Assembly (NCBI GenBank): GCA_009767595.1
Contig: VSDK01017543.1
Span: 2,827-66,826, forward strand
Source of the DNA: Symbiodinium kawagutii
Taxonomy: Eukaryota; Sar; Dinophyceae; Suessiales; Symbiodiniaceae
DNA length: 64,000 bases
Reading direction: 5' to 3'
The notes beneath the pieces were generated by a model. The model worked only from the letters and a program-made list of their open reading frames with translations. It had not been told where the DNA came from and did not search any database. The position numbers and the translations under genes are program-made. This document shows positions 54,600 to 64,000 of this stretch, in pieces; position 1 is the first letter of the stretch, and every line of letters begins with the position of its first letter.

Positions 54600-54658
54600 C
54601 AGGAGCAAATCCGTGGGAGTTGAACCCCCTGAAGTGTGAAGCAATTGAGCTATTCCCC
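54600..54658 (-). other. tRNA-like remnant with A- and B-box motifs
   Basis: On the minus strand GGGGAATAGCTCAATTGC (A-box-like TAGCTCAATTG at 54642-54652) is followed 15 bases later by an exact B-box GGTTCAACTCC (54616-54626) inside a GGG/CCC stem. The gap is about 20 bases too short for a tRNA, as if the D-stem 3' side and anticodon stem were deleted. Best read as a decayed tRNA or SINE head, not a working tRNA. Confidence 0.35.
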
Positions 54659-56443
54659 GGTGTATTCGTACTGCGGTACCATGCAGCACTGACTGTTTGC
54701 ACCAAGTTGTCGCACACGAGCTGAGTAGAACTGGGCGCACCCTTCAGCCAGAAAGAACTACCATTTGCAGTCGAAGCATTTTTGGAGTTTCGAGGGTACA
54801 GACAAGTGATGGACAACCCTGCGTATTGGGTTTGTTTGATACCGAACAAGATCCAAGTCTAGCTTAGCATTTACGGTAACTCCGCGCATGACCATGGACC
54901 ACTGACTGATGGAATCGTGACGACTTTGGCAGCGCAACAATTCGGACGAAGACAAGATGATATTATGAACGGCATGGGTACTCGTCCTTGTTGCAGCCGT
55001 TGCAGTCGTCGTCTTTTTTTTTGTTGTTGTTGCTGTTGTTGTCGTCGTCGTCGTTGCCACTTTTGCTTCTGCTTTTGTTGTTCGCGGTGGTTTTGCTGCT
55101 GGTTTCGCTGCTGTTGCTACTATTCTTATTATTCTTGCTCTTATGGTTTCAGTAGTGGTTGTTAGTGACACGGTTCGCTAGTTAGTCAATGTCAATCAAA
55201 TCGTTGGTTCGTTCCTTCGTTTGTTTATTTTGGTTTGTTTATTTGTTTTCGTTTGTGTTTTGTGTTGTTTGCTTCTTGTTTGCCGTCTTGGTTGGTTGTT
55301 TGTCCTTGCTGCTTTCTGTTGCTGCTAGTGTTGGTGTAATGATTGCTTTCTTGGTGAATGTTTACAAATGTCCCGCCCTTAGAGGACATGATCGCTGGAG
55401 CACCACTGGCAACTACTGAGAGCTGCCGAGAAACGTGGCGGCTAGGCGCAGTTGATGCGGATTTTTTACTTCATTGGTATCTGGTGGTTTCTGAAAGAGG
55501 GTGTCCTTTCTCAAACTGATCAGATCGTTCAGTGGTCCCCATTTGGCATTCCATGGCTCTTACCCATACCCACTTCAAACAAGGCAGCTTTTGACTTGGC
55601 GCGCTTCGCCTTCGGAAACCACCAGCTGTGAATTGCACATAGCGTCATAGAGGCATTAGCCCAGGGCCAGCCGTCTGATTTTCCACATTGTGCTTCATTT
55701 CAGCTGGAAGAGCAACAGCCGATTGCACGAGTTTCTGAGGAAAGATAGAGGATCCATAAGGAAAGCCAGAATAAGGAATCCTATTTCGCCATGGTTGGTT
55801 GTCTGAGTTAAGCCATGTGCTTTTCTGAGAATTGACCCAACAGAACCCAATCACCTTGACAGCGACGATCCTCGACACTGATCAGACCGCACCACCCGCG
55901 GAACTGATGAGTGCCAAGTGCCGATCCTCTTTTGGGAATTCACTCAGGTGATTCACTCGGAGATCGATCTGTTCCGACCATCCCCAGGGGCCGGATCATG
56001 AAGAGTCCCAAAGTGCACCTTATCTGCTGGTTGCCGTAGCTGAAGGGTTGCACCATTTGGCGCGCTAGCCTACCATCTCTTTCCAGTCCAGGAGCAACCG
56101 CACTAGGCCTCTCCACTTCCGTCACCCAAGGGGGGCCGGCAAACGAATAACTTTACAATATGAAACCAGGGCCTTTGGGAAAGTGTCATAAGCTGACTGC
56201 AAAATCAATTGGGTGAACCAAGACAAGGACTGTAGAGAATTCTTGCAGCAAGGATCCCTTGTTCAGTTGTGGCACATGTCGCAATTTGACAAACAGTTGT
56301 GCGGGTAGCGACGCTGGAACCTTGGGCCTGTTAGCCGACCAGCGTATAATACAGCCATGGCATGTCACCAATTGCTAATGCAAAAGATTGTATGTATTTA
56401 CTCATATTTCATTTGTATTCAATCAAATTTCTTCCTTCTGCAG

Positions 56444-56562
56444 CTTGTGAGCCCCGGACACCTTGGAGCTTAAAGAGTGTCGCAGATGGTCATCGATTTG
56501 GACAAGTGACAATTGAAGCAGCTGAGGCATTGGTCGAAGATATTATTGATGTCTCAAGATGA
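56444..56562 (+). CDS. Likely terminal exon, unassigned (RFGQVTIEAAEALVEDIID)
   Basis: A strong pyrimidine tract (AATTTCTTCCTTCTGCAG) leads into CEPRTPWSLKSVADGHRFG, then QVTIEAAEALVEDIIDVSR and TGA at 56560-56562. Residues look authentic, no donor-like site precedes the stop, and the downstream DNA is AT-rich, so a C-terminal exon is the simplest reading. The acidic helix AAEALVEDIID is the only structural feature. Confidence 0.5.
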
Positions 56563-56757
56563 CTAGTTAAAGATATTTTTGAAGTTCGAAGATACTTTTC
56601 ACGTCTCACTATGACTAGTCTGCTGATGCAGCATGATGCTCAGGGAACACCACTTTGCTGTCAAGATTCACTCCATCCAGTGATGATCATTCTGCAAGAA
56701 TTGTTTGTTGTAGTGTCAACGTTGAGTCGCCAGTGACTGGACAGTTGCAAAACAGCC

Positions 56758-57029
56758 GTGTCCTTGAGTTGTGCTCAATTTCCTGACCAAGTTTCAGTTT
56801 GTGGCCCTTGCTTCAAAGTGGTTGCTCACTTGGGAAGAATGGGATCAGAGGGTCAACCGGCGATACCGAGTGTGCAAGCGGAATCCAGATTGCAGACCAC
56901 CAGCTGGTCTTTGAGATTGATAGTTTATCCAGGGAATTTTTCCTTGGCAGAGCAATGGGTAGATGGACATGCCAACAGTCAGACTTTTGGTCGTACTTTG
57001 GGTGTTCATCAAGGGTAACTGGGCTTTGA
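56758..57029 (+). CDS. Coding-like region, two plus frames
   Basis: One frame reads SVCGPCFKVVAHLGRMGSEG and later LRLIVYPGNFSLAEQWVDGH; the other reads GIQIADHQLVFEIDSLSREF, then FLGRAMGRWTCQQSDFWSYF. Either could be an exon; no clear splice pair. Confidence 0.25.
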
Positions 57030-57800
57030 CCCATTCCTGTGGTGCATTGATCTTGTGGAGTGTTGTGCTAAGCAGGGATGGAATTTCCACCACATGTGGT
57101 ACCCGCACTTGAAATGATGGTTCATAATCCAACCAACGGGCTGGAGAGATTGATTAGTGGGTAAGAGTTCCGTGAGTTAACAATCCTTGGAAAGCAACCA
57201 AGCCAACTTAGTGGGGTACCAATTTGTAGGCACGTTTGGACAGTTGTTCACACATGTTAAGTGATACCCTGTAATTCCAATGGAAATGATGAGATGAAGA
57301 GCGGCAGATGATTTCCTGGGTATGGCAGGTCCATGGTGGCCGACAACACGGAGAATTTTTTGGAGGCAGAGCAGAGTGGCGGTGTGAGACTCTGCTGCCA
57401 TGTGGTGCACCCAATTGTAGACCTCAAAGAACTGATGAATGAAGCAAGTTGATGCAAGTTGTATGCCATGTATTCACATCATGCATACTTGTTCAATCTT
57501 TTTCGTCAGTTTGCCCCCTTCGATTTTCGCTTCTTCAATTCCGAGCAATGCTGGGGCCACCATACTAATCCTAATCACTTTCACAGCATCGGAATCCCAG
57601 ATCCACGGCCTGAAGAGTTTGGGATGGTCGCAGTAAGTAGCAGTACGTAGCAGTCGATCTCAGCACTCGTTTCATTTTCTTCGAGCGGCAGCAGGTTCGA
57701 TGTCACAAGGTTCTGATTTGTGATCCTCGGGACTGGGGCGGTGGCCGAATGGGAGCTTTCGAAACCACCCAACTGCTGTTCTTGTTCGAAACCCAAGTCC

Positions 57801-57846
<46 letters not shown>
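57801..57846. repeat. (TTG)n microsatellite
   Basis: About 15 TTG units. Poly-Cys and poly-Thr frames here are repeat artefacts. Confidence 0.95.
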
Positions 57847-57847
<1 letters not shown>

Positions 57848-58921
57848 CTCTTGCTGTAGTAGTTATCGCTCCTCTTGTTGTCATTGCTGGTGCTGTTGTT
57901 GCTGTCGTTGTGCTTGTTGCGAGTGCTGATTGTTGCAGTTGTTCCGCTTGTTGCTGCTGTTGTTCTTGTCGCGGCAGTTGTTGAGCGTGATGTACACAGA
58001 CACAGTGATATTAGCTACCAAGCCGCTCGTGCACATAGTTAGATAGCCATACAGCTCGTGGGCATTGATGCTTGTTACGAGCGGATTATGAAACAATCAT
58101 CTCACTCAGTCCATGTCAGCTTTAGCATCAAGCTGAATGAGATGGGATGAGATAGGACAACAGCTATTTACCACACATTGCATGGCCTAGTGGAGACTTT
58201 ACCCCCAAATCACAGGATTACACTGGCTGCACCTCTGACAGATGTGTATGACGTATTGATCATTGCAATTGTGCCGAAGTGACCCACGAAAAACGATTAG
58301 CTCAAGTGGCAAATGATCCAAATCTTTTCATTTTGCTTCAAGGAGTTGTTTTATATTTCTTTTGGAAGGCCCATACGCAAACCAGTCATGGGGCCCTGGT
58401 TGGGAAGAGCAATCCAACGGATTTCACATTTTTGGGCCGAACAGGCCCGACAGGGAAATGTAGAGCTCACAGGGCCTTGGTTTTGACACTTCGAGTAAAC
58501 CATCCGAAGAAACTGCCATGCAACTGTGCATGGAACTGATGCAGTTTTTGATTTTTGTTTTGCGCTTCCTCTTTGTGGTATTCCCACCGGCAATTCTGGT
58601 TGCATTTCGGGGGTTGTACTCAAGATCCATTGTGAGGTGGCGATATTCTTCGCTTGCTACTTTGTGTATACTTGAGGTTTCATGGATAAACGCACAGATA
58701 TACCCGCATGCATCTTCACATATACCCGTATCGTTGCTAGATGTTGTCGCATTTCTGGGTTCAACCCCCACTGAGATGGCCAATTAGCAGTAGACCTGAC
58801 TACCCCTTTGTTGCTATCTGGGATTGGGACCACCTTAATATCCTTGGTTTCGGTGACTCAAAGTTGGAAGTGACTCCCTTGGGTTTCTGTCCCTTGGTTC
58901 ATCACTTGGACAACTTGCACA

Positions 58922-58986
58922 TCACAGCTACTAGCAGCTACCAACTAGCAGCTACCAGCTACTAGCAGCCTCTAGCAGCTACTAAC
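58922..58986. repeat. Degenerate tandem of AGCTACTAGC units
   Basis: Five or six imperfect 8-14 base AGCTAC(C/T)A units immediately before the pyrimidine tract and acceptor of the exon at 59015. Confidence 0.75.
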
Positions 58987-59014
58987 CTCCCCACTTTTCC
59001 CCCATGTTCTCCAG

Positions 59015-59265
59015 TTCGGCAACTCAGCCAGGACCAGATGATCTTAGACCCTGCCGCTCTTCGAACGGAGGTGCCGGGTCGACCAATTTTCGAAGACGCT
59101 ATACGCTGTTTGAAGAGCAGAATGTGGAGACTGAAACAAAACGCATCATTTCAATTCAATTCAATCTTTTGGCTGATGCGAAACTGGATAGCCAACAATG
59201 ATCCCTCGGTTACATGGGTCAAGCGGACCAATCTGATGTGCGATTCCTGGCTGGGAGACCTCTAG
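59015..59265 (+). CDS. Candidate exon, possibly terminal, unassigned (DQMILDPAALRTEVPGRPIF)
   Basis: CCTCCCCACTTTTCCCCC...TTCTCCAG is one of the best polypyrimidine/acceptor contexts in the window. The frame then reads RQLSQ, DQMILDPAALRTEVPGRPIF and EDAIRCLKSRMWRLKQN, staying open to a TAG at 59263-59265. The first 45 residues are convincing; the last 40 (Asn/Phe/Trp-rich) less so, and an earlier GT donor (after ALRTE, 59074) is possible. No family recognised. Confidence 0.5.
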
Positions 59266-59874
59266 ATATCCACTCTCCATGAGGTAGACACGAGCATTCG
59301 TACCATGTGGAGTCAATACAACAAAAATACATAATTAAGTACTAAGCCGGAGGATTGCCCATTCCTTGTCACATCAATGCGGGGTAGACAAGCTACGTAA
59401 TAAACTCTCCCCTTTCTATAGCCAATCGTGGAAACCTTTTTGAGTGGGTGATCAGCGGTTGGTCCATTCCACCTTGTTGGATGTTGTTGGTTTACCATCA
59501 CCAACCAACTTGGAAATAACCATCTGTGGTTCAAGACTTCTAAGTTGGATATTGTCAATGATGGTTGATTATCATCCATGGACCAGCCAGACAAGAGTCA
59601 ACCATTGTCAGGAGTATTTCTCCATCTCCCTGCTAGTGTTGGTTATGAGTTTTTCCGAATCACCACTACATCGTAGCAAACCACTTTAGAAGAAGGAATA
59701 ATCTAAATTAAGCCCTGCTTGGCAGACCTGATTATGATTAAACCCCTTTGATATCTTTGATTCGCTGAACCACCATTGATCACAGAAACATCCATGAACT
59801 GATCCACTTGCGAATTCATTTACCAATTCATTAGCCACTGATTTTCCCATTTAACATTTGTTTCCTATGCCCAG

Positions 59875-59910
59875 GTTGCTCTGAAAGTCTTGGAGCGGCT
59901 CTCACCCGAG
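59875..59910 (+). CDS. Small exon candidate (VALKVLERLSPE)
   Basis: TTTCCTATGCCCAG leads into VALKVLERLSPE with a GAG|GTCCAT donor; the frame ends at TGA 18 bases later. V-A-L-x-V-L-E-x-L resembles the second helix of a PPR, but 12 residues are too few to be sure. Confidence 0.3.
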
Positions 59911-59962
59911 GTCCATCACGGATGACGACTGGTCGACAATGATGTGGTGTTGTTGTTGGTCG

Positions 59963-59970
59963 TTGTTTGT

Positions 59971-60029
<59 letters not shown>

Positions 60030-60098
60030 GTTGTTTGTTTGTTTGTTTGTTTGTTTGTTTGTTTGTTTGTTTGTTTGTTTGTTTGTTTGTTGTTTTGT
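59963..60098. repeat. Compound (GCTT)n / (GTTT)n microsatellite
   Basis: About 12 TTGC units pass into about 16 TTTG units. Leu/Cys/Phe/Val and Asn/Lys/Gln/Thr frames across it are artefacts. Confidence 0.97.
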
Positions 60099-60428
60099 GT
60101 GTTTGGTTGATTGGTTGGTTGGTTGCCTGCGGCTTGTTGGTGTTTGTTGTTTTCATCTGATGCGCTCCTCCCCTGGAGTTGGCGGAACACATTGACGATG
60201 CTTTTGCTAAATCAGCAAGTATGACGAACATCGCAGCACCTCAGTGATCTAATCCGCACTAATCTTTACCCTTCTTTGCTTATCGACATTATGGAGAAAC
60301 TCATTGCTAAGAAAGAATGTGGAATCGATGCATTTACGACTATTACAAGTTCCATCTCATCGCATCCCCGACTCATTTTATTCATCTGACCAACCTCGCA
60401 CATGCTCAGCAGAGAGTTAAAGTCTTTT

Positions 60429-60653
60429 TTATTCATGCGATTGAGATCGATTCTCTTTGTTATTCCCATCTTTGCTGGGCAGAAGGATGACAGCCATGCC
60501 CAAGGCTTGGCGTGAAGGGTCTTTTTCTGCGTCAGTGCTGGGACAACCCATCCGGAACAGAACATCCTTTACGTTCAAGGATGACAATGTCCACCAGTGC
60601 GATGCTTGGTCAATCCATTCTTTCAACGCCGCTGACCATCTGCATATTTTCAT
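60429..60653 (-). CDS. Candidate minus-strand exon, unassigned
   Basis: Reads MKICRWSAALKEWIDQASHW, then WTLSSLNVKDVLFRMGCPST and SRQALGMAVILLPSKDG. Residue mix favours minus over the overlapping plus frame. No family, no strong splice pair. Confidence 0.35.
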   Translation of the reverse strand: MKICRWSAALKEWIDQASHWWTLSSLNVKDVLFRMGCPSTDAEKDPSRQALGMAVILLPSKDGNNKENRSQSHE

Positions 60654-61127
60654 ACCGCCATTAACTCAAGACGAGGCTTGAGGAGTTCAACCATGGTCTT
60701 GAACACACTTCGAATCATACTAACTTGCATGGTTTTGTAATTTGGCACGGTCCAAGTAATGTTTAGCCCGAAGGTGAGAGATTTATGATGACTTTCCATC
60801 CAGCAGCTCTGTACTTACATTTAAGCGGGCCGATGAAAATTGCCAGCAGAAGGATGCATGATTATAATCTAATGTTATAGTGGTGAAAGAATCGTGGCAG
60901 CCCATCATGTTTGGAGTTGTGATCATTCTTGTATGAGGGACACTCTTCCTCTATGAAATGGATAGAGAGATAGCCAAATAGAATCAAACAGATAGATAAG
61001 CTGAGTTAAAATCAGATAAATGGAAACACATATATACAAAGAATATGGATATCGAATGATATCGATCAGTATCGTTCTAAGTCCAAGTTCTTCCGTGTGA
61101 TTTTGGCGGTGGCATCATCGCTGTCAG

Positions 61128-61195
61128 GAGCGGATCCAGGTGGACGACGGGACGTTGAAGTCCTTCGAGGAGGTCCGGGTTGAAAACGTGGAAGG
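61128..61195 (+). CDS. Candidate exon, unassigned (ERIQVDDGTLKSFEEVRV)
   Basis: CGCTGTCAG|GAG gives ERIQVDDGTLKSFEEVRV, then ENVE, ending at a consensus GTGAGA donor (61196) with two leftover bases. Short, but both splice sites and the charged, protein-like residues agree. The minus strand is open too (61077-61460). Confidence 0.45.
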
Positions 61196-61524
61196 GTGAG
61201 ACATTTGACGGACGATCATTTTTATTGAATTCAAACATATTCAAACAATCAATTGCTTCACACTTTCTGAATTCGATACTAAAATTTTGGGATCCCCCCC
61301 TTAAGGTTGTGGGGATTCGATACTTAGTTTTTTGGTCCGCGAGTTTGTTGATCATTTGATGGTTGACAATATGATTTGAGGGTCGAAATGCTTCGCGTTG
61401 TTTCTGATTGGTCAAGGGCAATGGTTTGTGACCACTATGCAGACTGCAGCATCTTCTCAATCATGAACGAGCTTCTTATCACTGAACACTGGGGTGTGCC
61501 TGACGTGTATCTTCTCAAACTCAC

Positions 61525-61648
61525 CAGTGGTCACGAATGAGTAAAGCACTCTGCGAGGCTTTCCACAAGCATCAACCATTGAATGGACCTCTGAACAGCA
61601 ATCATGGCTCAGCTCACTGACGAGCAGTTCGATGGGAGCCACGGGCTC
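61525..61648 (-). CDS. Candidate minus-strand exon, unassigned (EPVAPIELLVSELSHDCC)
   Basis: On minus, ATCTGCAAAG|GAG begins EPVAPIELLVSELSHDCC, then SEVHSMVDACGKPRRVLYSF and VTT, ending at a consensus GTGAGT donor. The frame stays open further (EKIHVRHTPVFSD) to TGA at 61457-61459. It lies 0.3 kb from the plus-strand exon at 61128, so two genes of opposite strand may abut here. No family recognised. Confidence 0.45.
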
Positions 61649-62110
61649 CTTTGCAGATCATCCCGTTGATATTGATCGTTTTCCAACACTAAGGATGATC
61701 TTCCATGGCAGCTCCGGATGCCATCACTTGTGATTCTCAATTTGACTCCTTTTGAGCAAGTCAAGGCCTTTGATCACAACAGGAAAGTGAAAATCCCTGC
61801 TTCGAAATCAGTACAAGCGGAATGACGACAGTGAATTGGCAATAGATTGTTTTCTTGATTGTTGAGGCTAGAGCCAACAGACATGTGAAAACACTGTCAT
61901 TGTCTCTGCACACGATGTGATACGGAAATCAATGAACGGCGCAGTGATGCATTCCCCATTGATCCCTGGTAAGCATCTTCAATCATCATCAAGCACTTCT
62001 GCAATCACTGTGGACAATTCAGCATAACAAATTATGAACAACTATCTACTCAGAACTATCAAAAGCCACAAGTAAACATCAATAGCCTACAGCCAATAAA
62101 AGCCCTGCAG

Positions 62111-62201
62111 ACACTCGGCGGTCGTGCTGGATCTGCCAGGCTTGGCGTTTCTTCAATGTTCTTTTCTCTCTTCGCGAGGGCGAGGAGGACCGGGCAGCCT
62201 T
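62111..62201 (+). CDS. Candidate exon, unassigned (HSAVVLDLPGLAFLQCSF)
   Basis: AAAGCCCTGCAG leads into HSAVVLDLPGLAFLQCSF, then LSSRGRGGPGSL, and a consensus GTGAGG donor follows at 62202; one leading base and phase 0 at the end. A minus frame over the same bases (62079-62291, Lys/Arg-rich) is the competitor; splice context favours plus. Confidence 0.4.
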
Positions 62202-62669
62202 GTGAGGCCAAACCAGCATGAATTCAGCAGGACACTCCGCGGGTGATTTTGTCAGGCTACGATGCTGAACCAATTTGATGACTGTGAACATCTATGAACT
62301 AAGAACAATGAGAGTCAGAATTTGTCAGAACCAAGAAGCAATTAGGGTGAGGATGAAGATGGTAATGAATTGATATTGATGATGGTCACGATGGTGTTGA
62401 TGATCATGACAAGGGAGGAATCCGTTTCCCTGTTTTCTTTAATTGAAAAAAGCCAGTTGTTTGAATTGCATTGATATCTCATTGTGAGCAGGTTCAACCT
62501 CCAAATAACGTGCCTGCCTAGTCAGTCACATCTATACCCGTGGTCAAAACATTTGCTCCAAGCAGATGATTTCTTTTAACATTTGTTTGCGGTTGCTTCA
62601 ATTCAATACTCTCTCTCACATTTGGCAACCTCATTTCTTGAATCCTAAGATGGTAAGAAGCAAGAATGG

Positions 62670-63049
62670 GGTGCGAGAGTTGCGAACAAGTTGGGGGGTC
62701 ATGGAATGTCGCTTGCAGTCCACTTGCAAGCAAGCCAACCGCCTATGCCAATCCCAAGCTGCTCTCCAGGACGATGCTTTCTGTGGTAGGCCGAGGGGAT
62801 TTGCTGGAGTGGCTTCGGCAATTTCGTTTCAAACATTGTGTTTAGCTGTCCCACTACGCTGGCTATGTGGCTCTCTTGACTCCTGTAAAGCACATTTTGC
62901 TGAAACAGTTTTTGCAAGTGGGTGTAGATTCAACCCGGGTGCGGCAAGAAGATTGGAGGTATATGAGCCTATGGTGTTCGCTAACGACCCACGTGCTGTT
63001 TGCGACCAGTTTCCGTGACCATCCTGAAGGAATGGTTTTCCTACGCTGA
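62670..63049 (+). CDS. Coding-like region upstream of the exon at 63054, frame unresolved
   Basis: Two plus frames look real. One gives GFAGVASAISFQTLCLAVPL and FETVFASG-type sequence to 63018; the other gives LSHYAGYVALLTPVKHILLK, then QFLQVGVDSTRVRQEDWRYM. TGTGTTTAG before LSHYAGYV could be an acceptor. Confidence 0.28.
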
Positions 63050-63053
63050 TCAG

Positions 63054-63248
63054 GGAAGAAATTGTCTAATCGAGGTATTGGCTCTACATTTCGCCCAACC
63101 TTTCCCAGTGCTCGCCCAACATTTGGAGGAGTTGGTCGCGAGAATTCTCAGCTCCCAAATGCTGTGCCACCAATTGTCATGGCTCACCATGTGCAGATCG
63201 CGGCAGTTTGCAGCTGATTCAAGACCAGAGGTGAAGCAGGGACGGGAG
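63054..63248 (+). CDS. Candidate 65-codon exon, unassigned (LIEVLALHFAQPFPVLAQHL)
   Basis: CTACGCTGATCAG precedes GRNC, LIEVLALHFAQPFPVLAQHL and EELVARILSSQML, ending at GAG|GTCATG; exactly 65 codons, phase 0 at both ends. The first half is strongly helical and amphipathic. The frame stays open to TAG at 63324. No family recognised. Confidence 0.42.
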
Positions 63249-64000
63249 GTCATGTTCGATCCAGGGATGCCTTGGGAATTGGGATGTCTTTGTGACCAGA
63301 TACCAGGTACTTTTCAACAAGAGTAGAGTAGGTAGTTCTTTGTAAAAAAACAAGTGATGGTGATGATGGCAAGCAGGGAAATGCTGATGCTGACGATGGT
63401 GATGTCAAAGCCTTCTGTTGAGTCCTTCCAAACATAAGGGCGAGAAAGACCACCAGGTAAACACCGAAGTTTACTTTGTTCGGCAGGTTTTTATTCGGAA
63501 AGTGGTATTGCCAACGCCTTTGTTAAACATAACATGTTACTCGAAGTTGTATGGATGTTTTCTTTCTGTAAAAGAAGCCATAAGCAGAACTCTCCACTCA
63601 TCTCCACTCCCATTTCCCTAAGAGATCCTCCGTGGTACTTTGAAATTTTTTTCCTGGGAGTTCACTTGGAAAATTAATAATTTTGAAATCAATTTTTTTT
63701 GATTCTCTAGGGTTTGAAAACGTAGGAACATCTTGAAATAATTTGAACTTCAAGATGTTAGCGAGGAAAAACAGAATTATCATAAACGTTGTATATCAGG
63801 ATTTTAATGTCTGGCTATGTTTGGGTCCTGCAGTGACGAGAGGCTGTTGATAAAGGTTGATACCTAGGAAATAAATCTGTTCCAATTTTTGTCGAGGGGA
63901 AAAATGCTGATTTCTACAAAGGTTGGATGACAGGATTTAAATTTTGGAACCGGGGAAAAACTGAATTTCAGGTAAGGTTGTGACCCGCAAAATCAAGATT

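Noticed and set aside
54758..55171. Thr-rich minus frame and Cys/Leu-rich plus frame
   Set aside because: Low-complexity TTG/GTC repeats; no splice sites or conserved motif.
1..64000. Bacterial-type features (CRISPR arrays, operons, Shine-Dalgarno sites, integrons)
   Set aside because: The window is eukaryotic; the direct repeats present are tandem microsatellites without unique spacers.

Overview
The window looks like nuclear DNA of a dinoflagellate, most likely a Symbiodiniaceae-type alga. This is inferred from the sequence alone, because no rRNA or organelle marker is present. The pointers are: a Ty1/copia polyprotein with the extra mid-region domain I associate with dinoflagellate elements; short exons of about 20-200 bp scattered on both strands, whose best models use AG|G acceptors and sometimes GC or GA donors; PPR-like exons; a short tRNA-derived SINE; plant-type (TTTAGGG-like) interstitial repeats; and much simple-sequence DNA. 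Coding density is very low. No complete gene can be assembled, and the only long open frame is the retrotransposon.

Layout. 1-3317: 3' part of a copia element (methyltransferase-like domain, reverse transcriptase, RNase H, putative 3' LTR), followed by TCTA/TA repeats. 3.5-7.8 kb (+): exons whose phases fit together and encode Trp-rich repeats resembling Sfi1/centrin-binding repeats. 8.5-9.0 kb: AT microsatellites. 9-11.6 kb: unassigned exons and a 55-base gap. 14.4-15.5 kb (-): unassigned frames around an AAA-like P-loop exon. 17.8 kb: 11-bp tandem array. 19.05-20.5 kb (+): an alpha/beta-hydrolase gene in at least five tiny exons, possibly with a later exon at 22.5 kb. 24-25.5 kb: unassigned exons and a telomere-like degenerate tract. 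29.1 kb: an arylamine N-acetyltransferase-like fragment without a visible catalytic Cys. 30.4 kb: an unassigned exon. 33 kb: a membrane-protein-like frame. 35-37.5 kb: mostly empty, with a telomere-like patch. 38.8-39.2 kb: a large ATC array holding a 90-base gap. 41.6-53.3 kb (+): at least six PPR-like exons, interrupted by a SINE at 51.0 kb. 53.9-64 kb: scattered exon candidates on both strands, including one likely terminal exon at 56.5 kb.

How to read the calls. By chance alone I expect several stop-free runs of about 150 codons in 64 kb at this composition, so length is not evidence except for the retrotransposon. Exon calls rest on reading frame quality, splice-site context (pyrimidine tract plus CAG, GTGAGN/GTAAGN donors), phase agreement and, for a few, family motifs. 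No transcript or database evidence was available. Unlisted stretches longer than 300 bases (notably 9.3-10.3, 11.95-13.8, 15.95-16.8, 17.9-19.0, 23.2-24.05, 31-31.85, 36.1-37.4, 39.9-41.5, 44.8-46.2, 48-49.4, 51.9-53.1, 54.9-56.4 and 57-59 kb) show nothing I can support beyond weak frames and simple repeats.
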